This document shows, one piece after another, positions 36,030-50,400 of a stretch of DNA of 64,000 nucleotides. Position 1 is the stretch's first letter. Every line of letters starts with the position of its first letter. Made by a program: the position numbers and the translations under genes. Below the pieces are notes generated by a model, which ran no database searches, was not told the DNA's origin, and was given only the letters and a program-made list of their open reading frames with translations. Origin of the DNA: Glandiceps talaboti (lineage: Eukaryota; Hemichordata; Enteropneusta; Spengelidae); the NCBI RefSeq assembly GCF_964340395.1, contig NC_135551.1:6044463-6108462 (forward strand), written 5' to 3'.

Positions 36030-36959
36030 GTTACTCTGCTTTACATATGAACACGAGTAAAGCGAGGAGATCGGAAATGTCGGAGAGCTTATTTATCACG
36101 CTGTTGTAAGTTCTCAAGATGGCGTACATACATATGGTAAGAAAAATACATTGGCATAAACAAAAACCCATAAAGCTGGATTACAATTAGTGTATCTGAT
36201 GGTAACGTCCACCCAAGCCTGCAACCAGAAAAGATTTGTAAACATTCAACTATATGTGTACATATCGGCATATGTATCATATCTCAAGATAATCCCAACA
36301 TCAAAGAGTGAAATTATCTCTTGTGTATTTGTGTCAATTTGATTGTTGGATGCAGAAATACACATGACAAGGGAATTGTAGAAGAAGCCTATGGGAGCCT
36401 TCAGTAACTAGAAGAGGGAGGATCGAGGAATTAGAAGGGGGCAGGGTAACATTTTACAAATCTATTCTCGGGGGTGGGGGACATATTCTAGAAAATGGGA
36501 TAAGAGCCGGAAGGGTTGCATTTTACTTTGACTAATTCTATTGTATAATTTTGCATTTTAGGGGAAATTTGGCATCCCACTGCTGCCACATAACTTAGGG
36601 TTATAGGGTCAGTGTTGGGTACCGAGATATCAGACCATAAATCAAATCGTTGATGACAACCATGTCATGAATTAAGTGAGAGGCGTGGTGTGAGGAGAGA
36701 ATTAAGCCACAGTATATCCCACGGGAATAAAATGGGATGTCTGGGCTAATGTTGTGGAGATGTTGAGGAATATCTTGTTTTAAGATCATAACATAATACC
36801 AGTTAAAGATATCCCCATATCATGCAACATAATGTTAATTCTGTGGTGACACTTCGTCTATAGTAGTTTGTTGTACTGTATATACTTGTATATTCAGAAT
36901 GCTCATCGACTTATAACATAAAATATTTATCCGTCTAACAAATCACTAGATTAACTGTA

Positions 36960-38345
36960 AACAAGAAATAAAACGTGTACAGGCCTATCCTGCACTGATG
37001 GTATGTGGTCAAATGGCACAATAAGTGTTATTGTCGTTGTTGATTGCTGTGCTCAACAAGATTAGTTCAGTCTTCGTATAAATCAATAAATGTGCCAAAC
37101 TCAATATATACACACATATCTATACAATAATATATATAAAATACAACTTCGTGAACACACAACATAGCTGGTGCACAAACCTAAAATTAACAATTGTAAA
37201 TGCTGTTAAATCCCATACCATATGGTTAGCAATCTAACATGAACGTTGAGAATGTTATTCGACATATAAAGTCATAAACTACTTATGATGTTGAATTGAA
37301 GGGTGTACACATCTGACCTAGACAGCTGGATTCAGGTCAAATGGCATGGTATGTACTGTTATCGTTGTTTATTGCTGTTTGCAAGATTAGTTCCGTCTGT
37401 AAATTTGCCAATGTCAATAAATACCGACATATATAATGCAACCCGCATATATAAATTACAACCTGGTGAACACACAGCAGAGCTGGTGTTCCACAAAAAC
37501 GAAATTTAACATTTGTAAATATAGTGCCAATGGCATTGTAGCACAGCTCTATTTAGTTGTTGCTATGACCGTGGTCTAGTTGCTAGGCATATTTGCATAC
37601 ATTTTTGGAATCTTTATTAACTTCCTGCTCTTCCCACTTTTCATCTTTGCCATACAAGCCATAATTTAGCTGTTGCTATGTCCGTGGTCCTGTTCCGAGG
37701 AATATTTACATACATATTTTGAATCCGTATTCATTTACCTACCCATCATCATTTCACTGTTGCTAAGGGCGTGATCATAGTTGCGAGGGCCAATTGTGTC
37801 ATAATTCTTTTAAAAATTAACTGCAGAATACCACCTCCAGAAACATTCCCACCAAGTTTCAACCCCATTCACCATGCACTTTCAAGATATAAGTTTTTGA
37901 CTAAAACTGACATGTTTACACCTAATTTGCATATCGCTGATGGTGTAATCACACTATTAACATATGCCCAGATGCTCATTAAATTTCAGCGAAATGTGCT
38001 TGCTGGGTTTGTAATTATAGATTTTTGACCACAAATGCATATTTTAGCCTTAATTTGAATAACTCTGATGGGATCATCATGTTATGAACAGGTCTTAATA
38101 TAAACACTCTGAAGAAGGTTCCCATCAATTTCCAACCCAATCTGCTCAATTATCTTGGAATTATAGATTTTTAACCAAAATTATAAATTTTTATACCTAC
38201 GTAGCATATCACTGATGGGATCATCATGCTATGAACAATTCTTAATGTAAGCACCACTAAGAACGTTAAGTTCCCATCCAATTTCAGACCGATCTGCCCA
38301 GTAGGTTTTGAGTTTACGTTTTTTGAGAAAAAAATCTAATTTTGT
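36960..38345. repeat. Degenerate dispersed and tandem repeats
   Basis: A block at 36970-37200 recurs at 37300-37520 and again near 41080-41210 (shared TCAAATGG, GTTATTG.CGTTGTTTATTGCTG and AACACACA..A.AGCTGGTG). From about 37560 a second family shows imperfect repeats: TGTTGCTATG..CGTGGTC twice, and GATGGGATCATCATG at 38069 and 38214 in ~145-bp units. No gene seen. Confidence 0.65.
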
Positions 38346-38477
38346 TACAGAAAATCACACACTGGTAATCATTTTTGATAATTTTAATTTGAACAATTTC
38401 CCAACTAGACAACCCAGGTAATATACCACCCAAATACCATAGCAAATAGTGCAGAGCTTTTTGACGTTTAAGTTGTT

Positions 38478-38560
38478 CACACACACACACACACACACAC
38501 CCACACCCACCCCCCCCCCCACACACACAGACAGACGGACACACACACAGAGAGACAGAC
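38478..38560. repeat. (CA)n / C-rich simple repeat
   Basis: CA dinucleotides, a C-homopolymer stretch, then CAGA units. Confidence 0.95.
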
Positions 38561-39240
38561 GTACACTTTGTCATGCCTATAGCACTACTGCACCTAAGAA
38601 ATTCAGTTGTGCTACAGTTATTACATATATCAGTTACAAGCAAAATGACTTGCAAAACTAATATTTCCAACTTTCATGTGGTGCATACTGCTATACATAT
38701 ACACTCAGTTTATATCTATTTCAATCAAACATCCATACAGCCAAATATCTACTTTGGCGGTAATTTCCTTTTTAGTTTAAATTGGAAATGGTGACCAATA
38801 TTTGATAAGCTAGAGAACTTGTACTACTTAGTAATTATTCTCAACTGATGATTTCATAATAAAACCCAAACACAAAAAACATTCATTCCAAGAAGTTCAC
38901 AGACTGTGATGTACACAGCTGGTACATAGTTGGAGTCTCCTTCCTAGCAATATCATATGCACATCTTAGTGCTAGGATGTTCAAGCTTCCCTATGTATCC
39001 TTGCTAAAACTGTTTACAATTGCGTAAATTGAGCACAAAGGGAAAAGTCGAGCAAACTTGGCTCGATTCCAGTCGTTTGTAACGTAATATGTTTGTAAGC
39101 TACCGTTTTGTATGTTGTCAGGTCAACAAGTACCAGTGTAGGCGTTGTCTGATCCCGTGACATCGGTTAATAAATGTAAAAGTAAGAACAATTTCCTGTA
39201 AATAAAACACTATTTATATTCAATTTTACACATTAATGCT

Positions 39241-39541
39241 TCATATTCTGGCAAGATCCAACACGTTAAGCACCACTAAGAAACTATATGTTGCTTCTTC
39301 TGTGTTATAACAACTATTTCTGCAAGACAGAGAGGGTTCTTCCTCATTTTTATACCATAATACCGTCGGATCTGCAAAATCTTTTTTCGAATCCAGATAG
39401 CGCTTTGATACATGGGCAGTTATAGTGTTGATTACGTTTGCATCACAGATACATTCATAAACCCTACAATTCGTCGTCAAATTCGTCGTTGATCTAAAAA
39501 TGTGGGAGTCATGTAATGTACCATACATGTATCTATTCAGA
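39241..39541 (-). CDS. Possible last exon of an unknown small protein
   Basis: An open frame following an acceptor-like TGAATAG, ending at a stop at 39241. It has several Cys (CRVYECIC, CRNSC) and about 100 residues. A donor-like GTAAGT on the same strand at about 39602-39607 could end an upstream exon. No family recognised; it may be chance. Confidence 0.15.
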
Positions 39542-39609
39542 ATAATAACCACTACTTAGTGGCTGTATTAGTATTACAATGTTTGTTTAAGTCGTTTGGA
39601 AACTTACCT

Positions 39610-41250
39610 GGAATACAGTGCCAGATTTAGTAGTCGTCTTTCTTTTAAAACACGGCTAGAAGTAGGTAAGTCTCATCGTCTTGGAATATTTATATTCTGT
39701 GCTGCTATATTAGATCCAGTATATACCCTTTACATCCTAGCCATATTGTAGTACCAGATACGTTAACGATGCAGGATCTGTTGTACAAGTTGTACTAATG
39801 TCGTGCTAGTTGCAGTCTGAGCATCCTAAATCCTCTCAGACTTGTCTAACAAACACCCTGAACATTTGTCACCACAGAATCCATACATGGATAGGTGTAT
39901 ATTAACGTGAAAGCATATCAACTACACTGAGGTGGATACCTTGTCACACCTTAAATTGATATCGAGGTTGACCTGGTTAAAGTAATATATTTTTATTGGT
40001 GCACTGAGATATATTTTACAGTACGCACGAAACCTACATATTGATATTGTGATTTACAATGTATATCACTAGGTATGTAATTCGTGTAATTCAAGATAAT
40101 GTTATCAATATATATCAATGACCCAGTTTCGAAAAGTTGCTATTTTGTAAAGTCAAACTGTACTGTTTGTGTAGATTTCTGACTTTGAAATACCTGTCTT
40201 GGGGTAACGGTAAAACGTTATCCATATAATATATACACGCCAGGTCACACAGAGTTTGTCAGTTGTATCAGTACACTAAACTGTAGCTGTTGTATTTCAA
40301 GTTAGTTTTATGGACCTATGCGTTATTCAAATTGACAGTGTGAACATGTAACTAAGTGCGACAGTTCAGTGAGTCTAGTACGTGACCAGGGTTTATCTAC
40401 ATTTGGAAGTAGAACGACTTGTTCGTCATGACAATGAAATCATCGTCAAAACTGCCCTTGTGGAAGCGCACTCCCTTACTGCGTTCGTTCCGAATTCAGG
40501 CGTCGTCTGAATCGGATACCCAGGCTGGTTAACCTAGACTAAATCAGGAGTAGTTATTGACAGAATTGTAGGGCTGTAAATACCACTTTTGTAATTAACG
40601 TATCGCTTCACTAACAGATACAGAGTAAAGCTATTGCTTCGACATGTTGGTAAAAGGGACACGGAAGCTAGCTAGGAAGGGAAATATAAACTACCAGGTA
40701 CGTGTTGCCTTATTATATATTAGACTCACGTGTCCGTAAGGTTACGCGTTCTGATTAGTGTGTCAATCTGTTGACAAAGTGTGCAGTCGAAAAAATTTGG
40801 TTTGTATTTGGAACAAAAGTCTAACTCGATACTAAGTATTGTGTAGTTTAGTTACATGTGCAATTTGAATAATGCATAGAATCTTAACAAACACGTTTTT
40901 CTATACACATACTTTTAAACAATCACACGATGGAAACTTCGTCAAATTTAGTGTGCATGCTTAATTTCGGGTGGGCCATGGCATATTGTATCCCCAGGCC
41001 CCCCTCCTCCGATCCGTGCTGTCAAGATTTACCCCAGCCTTAGTTAATGTATGGTACCTGCGGTAGGGAAATAAAGCAGTTACAGGCCTGTACTATTCTA
41101 ATGGAACGAACCCAAATGGTTTAGTAAGTGTTATTGCAATTGTTTATTGCTATCCTTAAGTTAAAAGTTTAGTTCGGATTTGGTACAAATATATAAACTT
41201 GTAAACAAACTAGGGTTAAGGAGAGACTGATCGTAACATTTTCATACAGA
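39610..41250. other. No gene seen
   Basis: AT-rich sequence without convincing coding signal or clear repeats, except the dispersed block near 41080-41210 noted above. Confidence 0.5.
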
Positions 41251-41384
41251 TAAGTAACTTGACCTCATCCAAACTTTAGAATAGTGAACTATTAGTTTTC
41301 TACCCACCCACCCTCACTCCCACCTACCTACCCAGTACGTATCTACCCACCCATCCACCAATCCACCTATATGTACTTCACTAC

Positions 41385-43166
41385 TGTCACGGTCTACTGA
41401 AGATAGAATATAAAAGAAACACACTAACGAAATGAAACAAAAAGAATACAATTTATTCTAACAACACAATCCGGTTTGTGATTTACGGTCAAATGTGATA
41501 ATTATCTATAACTGTGTCTTAGTCAATGAAATGATTCTACAGGTCTAATCCACCATCTGGATGTAACAAGTGAAGACTCCCGAATAGGAGCGCCATCAAC
41601 GACGAATCTCTCAGTCATTCAAGATAGAGTATCGCCATAATCCACAACTTTAAAGGCGTAATTCAAAGGCACTCTACTATAATATCTAATAATACTTCTA
41701 TACTATCCTACAACTACACAATCTTGATTATCAACTAAAACCACATGTATAGAAAAACATTTGTTCGATGCTAGGTACACTTTTCCAAAACACATTAAAT
41801 CACAAATGTCTGTAAACGTCATCAACAAATACCATGATATAATCTACTCCAGATAATGGTCAATTGCTGTAAATAGTTTTACAGTCGATGACAAAATCAA
41901 AACAAGGCTAACAAGTCATCAATATGTAGCTGGGATAGCAAATAGCGCCATCAACGTTGTATGATAACAAAATACATTGAAATCAATAACTTTACAGTAA
42001 TTATCATTAGAGGAGTATTAAAGGTCCATCGTTGATATGTTTATGGATCAACAAGATGTTTACTTCAATGCTACTACAATAGATTACAAAGGTCTAACAA
42101 ACTTTAATTTTAAACTTATAAAACATCACAAAATCTTCTTAAAACAATATGGATATATATATATATATATAAATATAACAATTCATGTGGTATCAATTGA
42201 ACATTATAAATCCAACATGAACAATTCCGATGAAATATCAACATCTCTAAATATCTAGTATGTAAAATAATGACGTCACAAAATCATTTCCACACTGGGT
42301 AGAACACTTTAAATAGCCTTATATTAATAAGAACTACCTCTTTAATGCTGACAATTCTGCTTATTGTCCGTATCTTGGATATTGATAAACTGGTGCAAGG
42401 CATGATGCCCCAGTCCATCGCCCCAGACCTTTTGCCCTCCCGGGCTATCTCTCACATCCTGTTGGCCTCCAACCTATATTGCCCCGCTGACATTTTATCC
42501 TCCTCCTTTAATGGTAACATGCACTTCATATATTAATAACATATCTCTGAGGTTAGGGGTGGACTACCCTTCCGTTTTATACTACAAGTCCGGGGATTCT
42601 TCTAGAGTTGAGTACGTCTACTTATCAGTTACGGTCGTTGAAATATTGAGGATGAATTGATTGAACTGCAATCGTAATCTGTTTGAGTAGCTTAAAACGT
42701 TGGCAGTGTTATTGCCACCTTTCTGAATTCACGTTGCCCTGAGGCCATCTGGGCTTGTATGTACAGCAAGATTGTTTTCTAAAGTTGTTGGACTGAAGTA
42801 TGCCATTGCCACGTCGCTTGTGTAGGAGTTTCCTTCACTTTGGCGAACGCATTTGCATGTGTCTCTTTCCTTTCCCATTGGTTGTTAGTCATTGTGAGTT
42901 GTCACAAAAGTTGGGAAAGGGTCGCTAAATCAGTTAAGATATCAATTTTAGGAAAATAAAAGAACCATATCAAGAAGGTTTCTGACTTCAGAAACATTGG
43001 TTGGTGCTGCCGTAGTTTTGATCACTCGTATTTTCTCTGCATCGCACAGGATAAACCATTGGTAGAGAATATATCACTAAGATAGAATAGACTCGATTTA
43101 TTGAGTTTACATTGTCATTTGTTTAGTGTCAGTTCTACTTCACGTAGTCGGAAGAACACATGCCTA
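41385..43166 (-). other. Conserved 3' flank / probable 3' UTR of copy B
   Basis: Starts ACTGTCACGGTCTACTGAAG like copy A. Contains AATAAA (minus strand, 41452-41457), TGACGTCA at 42271-42278 and GAGGTTAGGGGTGGACTA near 42550. It diverges from A and C after about 42660 and lacks the protease remnant. A degenerate CACC/TACC repeat (about 41300-41370) borders it. Confidence 0.55.
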
Positions 43167-44477
43167 CTATTTACTCTGTACTGCTTGTCGATAGTATTGG
43201 CATGCCGTTTCAAAGTCGTTCAACTTGTTATACATATCGCCTATCTTGACTAGCGCATCTTTGTTGTGTCCGTCTCTTTGTAGAACTTTCTGCATCCCTT
43301 CGATTACACTTTTTGCAGCCTTCTTCCCACACAGGTACTCAACGCCATGTTCAACTGTTTGGTCGAAGAATTTGGTGGCATTGGCATTATCGTCCAGGGA
43401 GTCTTCGTACATTTTAGCCGTACACCAACATGCCAATGACTTGTAACATGGATCATTACTTGTTTCAATCATTGACATGTATGTTTTTATCGCTTCTGAA
43501 TATTTTCCTTGATACTCTTGTATGGTGCCAATGTCTAAAGAAGCAAATACGTTCACTCCATCAGCACAGTGTATTGCACGGTTGTAATATTCATTAGCTG
43601 TCACTAAATCATTATTACAGCTTTGTTTACCACTATTTACGTCATGTTCATATTTCATTTTATGTACATGTCCCATTCCAGCAAGACAATCTGGATTGTC
43701 TGGTATTATCTCTATTGCTTTATCGTAGCATTCAACTGCTTTGCCAAACTCCTTCATTTCATAGTACACATCACCGGCACACTTCAACACCAATGGGGAT
43801 TTAGTATTTATACGGAGAGCTTCTTGTATTTCGCACTTTGCCTCATCAGTGTTTGATTCCACTAATACCCAACACAAGATAGCTCTAGCATAGCTATGAT
43901 TAGGATTGATTTCCAATACTCTCTTTAAAGACATTTTACATTCCTTCATCGATAGAGAATACTTATCATCTGTGGTCTCATACATCCTGGTATTACCGTA
44001 AAATTGCAAAAAGCCTTGTAAGGCTAGCCAGCCTGGTTTGTCTGGGAACACAGTTAATGCTCTCTTAAAGCTCTCTTTACCTTCCTCGCATGTTTTTTTC
44101 AAGAAATACCTAAAGGCTGTACCCTTGTGACCGTAGACAAACGCTCTCTGCTTCTCGGTCAGTTTACCACTCCCTAGCTGCTCTATTTCTTGCAATACTT
44201 CCCTCATCTTATCAACCTGACCTAACGTGTGATAAACCCAGGCTTTATCAGCTAGAATAACTAACTTATCACCCAATGGTCCATCCTTATCATCACTGCT
44301 GTCAAGTTCTTTCTGGTTGTCTTGGAGTGCTTTGTCAAACCATGATAAGGCATCAACTGGATCTCTCTGTTTTGGAGGTCTAAGTTCTGATACCTGTAAA
44401 TAACCCATCATGGCTGTATGTGGTGTTGGACTTAGTTCTGGATGGTATGTCGTCTCCTTATATCTGCATACATGATC
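43167..44477 (-). CDS. Copy B exon 10: IFIT-like TPR domain
   Basis: 437 codons with clear TPR units (AVECYDKAIEIIPDNP, EIQEALRINTKSP, ALVKIGDMYNKLNDFETA). About 80-85% like copy A by eye, evenly spread, so it is an older duplicate. Confidence 0.85.
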   Translation of the reverse strand, partial: DHVCRYKETTYHPELSPTPHTAMMGYLQVSELRPPKQRDPVDALSWFDKALQDNQKELDSSDDKDGPLGDKLVILADKAWVYHTLGQVDKMREVLQEIEQLGSGKLTEKQRAFVYGHKGTAFRYFLKKTCEEGKESFKRALTVFPDKPGWLALQGFLQFYGNTRMYETTDDKYSLSMKECKMSLKRVLEINPNHSYARAILCWVLVESNTDEAKCEIQEALRINTKSPLVLKCAGDVYYEMKEFGKAVECYDKAIEIIPDNPDCLAGMGHVHKMKYEHDVNSGKQSCNNDLVTANEYYNRAIHCADGVNVFASLDIGTIQEYQGKYSEAIKTYMSMIETSNDPCYKSLACWCTAKMYEDSLDDNANATKFFDQTVEHGVEYLCGKKAAKSVIEGMQKVLQRDGHNKDALVKIGDMYNKLNDFETACQYYRQAVQSK

Positions 44478-47400
44478 CTATTAATGAAATACAATCGTAC
44501 AATGATACAGCAACTCTTTACTGTTCAATACTATTTAGCATTTAATTAGTTGAATAATTTCGGGACGAAAAATATTAAACCCTGGCACTATATTGGCGAG
44601 CACAAAATATATTGACGTACTTATCTTTGTATATGCGAAATATTTTTGAATAACCTCTCCCCATCTTTTATAATTTATTCTGACAGTCCCTCCCCTTCCG
44701 ATTTTCGAGTGACGTCACGCCATAAGTAATGACGGCTCCAAAAGGCGAAGTAATATCGAGATCTATGTAACAAATCACGTCTTCATCAACCCAAGTGACT
44801 CGAATTAATGTACCTTGGAAATGGTCCTGTTCTGAAAAGATTCAATACCAATACAGTTTAATTTAAACTGCATTAAACAGTCGTCCCTTGTTTCTTGTAG
44901 AAGTGAATGTACTCAGGAGGTACATACTGTCTAACATACAAATAAATAACAAACACAAATTTACCTTGTATGGTCTATCACATTCCTCTTCTAACTTCCA
45001 TGTAAAGTGACAAGGTAGACTCATCAATGTTTCTCGTTCAGATTTCTTTGTTGATTTGATATCCAACGTGAATGTGAAATCTAAACGTAAAACGAGAAAT
45101 GTAACGTAATAATAATTATTTATATAGTTATTTTTTTACGTGACACAATATCTTATTACATCAACAACTCATACCACTAACGTGAGAGGAAAAATATTAA
45201 ACGTCTTCACGCGAAGCATCTCCGACTACTATTGTGAGACGCATTTTGGTTCAGCCCAAGGATAAGACAACACCTTAACATCTCTTTTGAGTTATACACA
45301 AGGTACCATGTAAGGAATGTGACTAAATGTTTATTGGCGAATCGAGACAATTGAAAACCAGGATCGAGGAACAAAAAAGCAAAACTGTCGTTTCGGCTTT
45401 AGCTGAACACTTCTGTAGTAACGATCGCAACATAGCGTGGGACTGTTTACAATATTAATGATACATCCTGATTCGTCGAGAAAGAACATAGTAATTATCA
45501 ACATCTAAACGCTACAATCCCAAAATCAACAGAGAAGGAGGCCATCAAACTTCTTAACATCTGCAATTGGTTATTCATTTCGCCACCGAGTGGTCAGGTA
45601 TATATGTATATCATCGTCTCATCAAGTCGATGAAGATTCATAATTACATATCTTGGTTTAATTTACCGACATAAACTAATATCTGTCTGAGTAGTATTTT
45701 GGTCAACTACAAACGGACAACATTTCTCTCGTATTTAAATTTGAAGCCAGGCTAGCTTGTAGTGGAAATTGTGATGTCACGCTGAAAACATAGTTATTAA
45801 CTGACGATATTGTATTTAAATATTCTGTAAATAAGAAAATATATTTCAAAGAATAATATAAATAACCTTCTATCATTGGATCCAGTGTTTTCCGGTCATC
45901 ACTTTTTGTAAGATCCTCATGTCCTTGACCTTTGTTTTCAAGGTCACTTATCTCTTGACGCAATGTTACATTTTCACGTTTTATCTTTGAGTAGTAGTCA
46001 GCGATTCTGTCGTCTGATTTATCTTGTTGGCTTACAACTGACTTCATGGCTTTCATTTCATTCTGAAGTATGTCATGTTCCATCTGTTTACACTTCAACT
46101 TCTTCTCAGTCTCACTATGTTCACTCCAGAAATAGCTGAAAACGGAAAGATATTCATCGCGGGAGAGTAGTCTTAACATTGAGAGCGCACTTCTGAGCAT
46201 GTCAGAGCTTAAAAGTTGCCGTTTCAAGTGCAGGTCGACAGCTTTATTCTTCACAAGGTCGAGTAGATCTGATAAGATAAATAGTGATAAGGTGTATAAA
46301 CATCCCATAATATACAACTATTTAAAATTTGATATCGTCATTTGTTTCATTATAGTTTGTTATTTTAATACTACAAAATCATGAAGAGAAATTATGCAAC
46401 TATGTGTTCAAGGTATACCCTCGTTTGTATTCGAAGGAAAAGAAATAAAACAGTCGTGAATTCGACTGTCATTCAGAAATGATTACATACATACCATTTG
46501 TACTGTATTTATAACCATCGCCATCTTTGACACGAATAGAAGATAACTGATCGTCATCTAAGATGAGAAGTCTTTGGATACCAAGGGCAGACAGAATCTC
46601 TGGTTTTTCAGATATCAACATTGACAACTGTTGAGATCGTTGCAGCTCCAATATCATTGTGATTGTAGTAGTCATTGCTGCAGCTTCTTCATCTGGTTCA
46701 GTCATCACCGTTTGACAGCTTCCAAGTAGTTTTGATAAACCAAGTCTCATGGCATCGTCTTTGTACAGAGACGTGTCGAGTTGAAGTGCTACCATAGCTG
46801 GACTTACTTCTATGAGAAGAATACATACAGTAGTTAAATAAATTGGAATAATTTAGCTTTTTTAGTACGAATGAGATGACATAATAGTAAAGTCGGGGAT
46901 GTATATAGGAAAAATATTAGATATTTGTAACACATACACTCACCCACGTAACCATTTAACCATCCATCCATCCATCCATCCACACACACTAATACATCTC
47001 CCCGCACAGTGCACACGTGATTGCTGAAATCAATGTTAGTTTTACGTCATAATGCTCGGAGTATGATTCCGCCGACTAATACAAATTCGGGCCGGTCTGC
47101 GAGAATGTGTAGTCCGCGGAATCATACGAGGAGCATTATGACGTAAAACTAACATTGATTTCGTGGAATTATATATTTATCACATGATTAAGTATTTCCA
47201 CATATTTTTTCCACAATTTAGAATAGCATTTTACGAATACTGCATCGTTTCATCGCACTTTATTCTTCATTGCGTATACACAAAAATGGCGTCGATGATA
47301 TGGGGTTTTGAGTTGCCCTGTTTGATGTCACACAGGTGAAGGTTTGCACGTGTTTATGTGATAAAACATGTAACTTACAAATTCGTAACTCCTACCAATA

Positions 47401-50400
47401 ACCGTCTGAAACTAAATAGCCAGACGAATCTGCTCACCTGGAACTTGTTCTAACCGCTCCTCCAAACTACTGTTAGAATCGCTGATTTCGGTTTCCTTTG
47501 GCTGGAGTTGTTCACGTTTGCTTTGGACTGACTGTGTACCCTTCAACTGATTTTTTAATATTTCACATTCCATTTTTCTGGACTTCAACATCTTATGTGT
47601 TTCACTGTGATCTTCCCATAAGTAGTACAGAATGGAAAGATATTCGTCTTTGGATAGTAGTCTCAGCACAGAGGGCGCACTGCTTGTCATGACGTCTGGA
47701 CTCCAAAGTTGACGTTTCCTCTCCTCTGCTTGTTTTATGTTCATGCCTTTATCCACAACAAGTCGTGAGACGTCTATATAGAAAAATATTGCAATTATAC
47801 TCATAAATCTAATAACACACATACCAAGTTCTTATCTTATATTTTATTACTGTATACTCACATGTTAATATTCTAAATGTTTTAACGCCCATTTCAATAG
47901 ACAACAAGTAATTATAAAATTACATTTAGAATTGAATATCAAACATATCAAAGTCTTATTTTTATTATCTTATGCTCACATAACATACAACCATTTCAAG
48001 TTGTATACGTACCTGTGTGATTGTATTTATAACTATCGCCATCTTTGACACGAATAGAAGATAATTGATCGTCATCTAAGATGTGAAGTCTTTGGATACC
48101 AAGGGCAGACAGAATCTCTGGTTTTTCAGATATCAACATTGACAACTGTTGAGATCGTTGCAGCTCCAATAGCATTGTGATTGTAGTAGTCATTGCTGCA
48201 GCTTCTTCATCTGGTTCAGTCATCACCGTTTGACAGCTTCCAAGTAGTTTTGATAAACCAAGTCTCATGGCATCGTCTTTGTACAGAGACGTGTCGAGTT
48301 GAAGTGCTACCATGAAACGATGTTCGTCTATAAATGGAAAAAAAAGTAAAAACTGCCTGCTATTCGATAGAAAACTAAGAATAGGCTCATATTGTGATAT
48401 TGATTTTTTATGCTTCTAAACATAAATAAATGTATTTCCCTTCATTACTCATCTTGTGGAAATTAAAATACCATGTGACAATTTCTTAGTACAGAGATAT
48501 GCCGATTTGGCATACTCTAAGAGCACAAAGCTAAGCCCAGAAAGAAAATGTAAAAAATAAGGTCAGGCAAAAGTGTATTTAACTCGTGTTGTGAATTATA
48601 ACAACTATACCTCTTGTTTCTTGTTGTTGCTGTTGCTGCTGTTCGTCTTCTTCCCTCTCTTCTCTGTGCTTTTCTGCTTGCCTGTTGATTCTGTCCTCTT
48701 GTGTTGATAAAATTGAGGTACGTGATACATCAATGCCACATACACCACACACTTTTGAATTGGTGACTTTGGGCTGATAACCTGTCAATTAGTAGATAAG
48801 ATGTGTACAATACTTGCTAACAATATCAGTACTTTATGAGTAAAACATTGTATTCATATATACACATGAAATCCTAGAGTGCATCAATGAGGACAGGCAA
48901 TGAGGATTATTTTGTTGTGCTAACGAGCGAAGAAAATCGAGGGCAAATTCCAATGTACGTTATCATGATAACCGTTCTTTGTTTTTATTAAATGTTTGTT
49001 TTACCGTCAGCATAACTTAATGTTTCTATTTTTATGAAGTCGGGATCGTAAATTGACAGTAACATAATATAAGTACGACGATCATGGGGTTTTAAGTTAC
49101 GATCATCTATATTCTCAACTTTTACAACTTATAAAGAAATATAGAGGCGATTATGCGTCACATATAGTCCTTGCTGACCCTCATCTGTAAGGATTTATTA
49201 CGTCATTACTTGAATAGATTACGTCATAACAAATCAATAGGAATTTACATTGACTGTGACACATATCTATATGAAAAATCAACATGTGATGTAATTATAC
49301 GTCATCTATCACCAATTTAGCATTCTGATTAGTGGGGAGATTTGCATATATAGAGGCCTATTTTTCATCAATAGTCATATGTAGACAAACCTAACAGACA
49401 ACTAGAAATCCGCTTATGTCATCATTGTGTGTACATTTGAAAATTATTTGAACTGCACGTTTCATGTTACAGGGAAATCATCAAAAACTCAACTACAGAG
49501 CAGCACAAGTGCGACCGGTGTCAGTAGACCCACGGTCTATCCTAAACATTATTCCTATAAAGTTTGGAACGATATCCAAATTACGGCCACAGATCAGATG
49601 GCTTAATATTTGTTTAACTAGAACACCAAAGCATATTACGAACATTTATGTACGTTTAAGCAGCAGTAGCTGTTACTGAACATATTTTTTGAAAATGTTT
49701 TGTTAGATACAATAAATTACTCAAAATATTGTATACCCTGAGCAGTATTGAATCACCTATAGGTGCACATATCCTTTATAGCTGTATACTTGATAAATCA
49801 TGTCAGTAATTGATTTTTAAGTCCGTACACATAAATAAGCGCCCTCAACGGTGATCACGATTAAAACTGTTATTGCAGTACTAATGGATAAGATCGACCA
49901 CTGATTAACATGTACAATGTCCCATTATTGGTATTTCAGTTAATAGATTATGGTTGTCTAGTCGAAAATCAATATCACAGTTACAAACGAGTGCAGGAAT
50001 AGCATTGGTGAGGATTTGTCACAACATCACCAACATATAATTTTGACCACTAATTTACAGATACAGTGACGTTTTATAAGTTACTGACCAAGTATTTGAA
50101 AAAATTAATGTATATTTGTTACTTGATGGAAAAAATGTCCAAGTTGCAGCTAGTGCAGGTTAATGGAATACAATATTACAATGCAAGAACAAGGACGCCC
50201 TCATTTTTCAGGTGAAGGGCATTTGTTCGAATCTGACTTTGAGTGATATGCAAATAGTAAATATTACGTCATAAAACAGAGCAAACGCGCACTCTGATTG
50301 ACTGGGTTGGGTGATAATGTTTAGGCTGAGACTGAGCTGAGATAACCAGAAAAACAAAAAACAAAAACGATTTGCAGTCATCACAGAGGTTCGTGATTCT

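Larger units (their letters stand above)
31938..36100 (-). mobile_element. Non-LTR retrotransposon (LINE, CR1/L2/Jockey group), apparently full length
   Basis: Two long open frames (ORF1 36029-35154, ORF2 35125-32180) separated by 28 bp, followed by a short 3' UTR that ends in an ATT/TTA microsatellite tail (about 31938-31955), as CR1/L2-type elements often do. The 5' border is placed only roughly, and I could not define target-site duplications. It lies between gene copies A and B. Confidence 0.9.
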
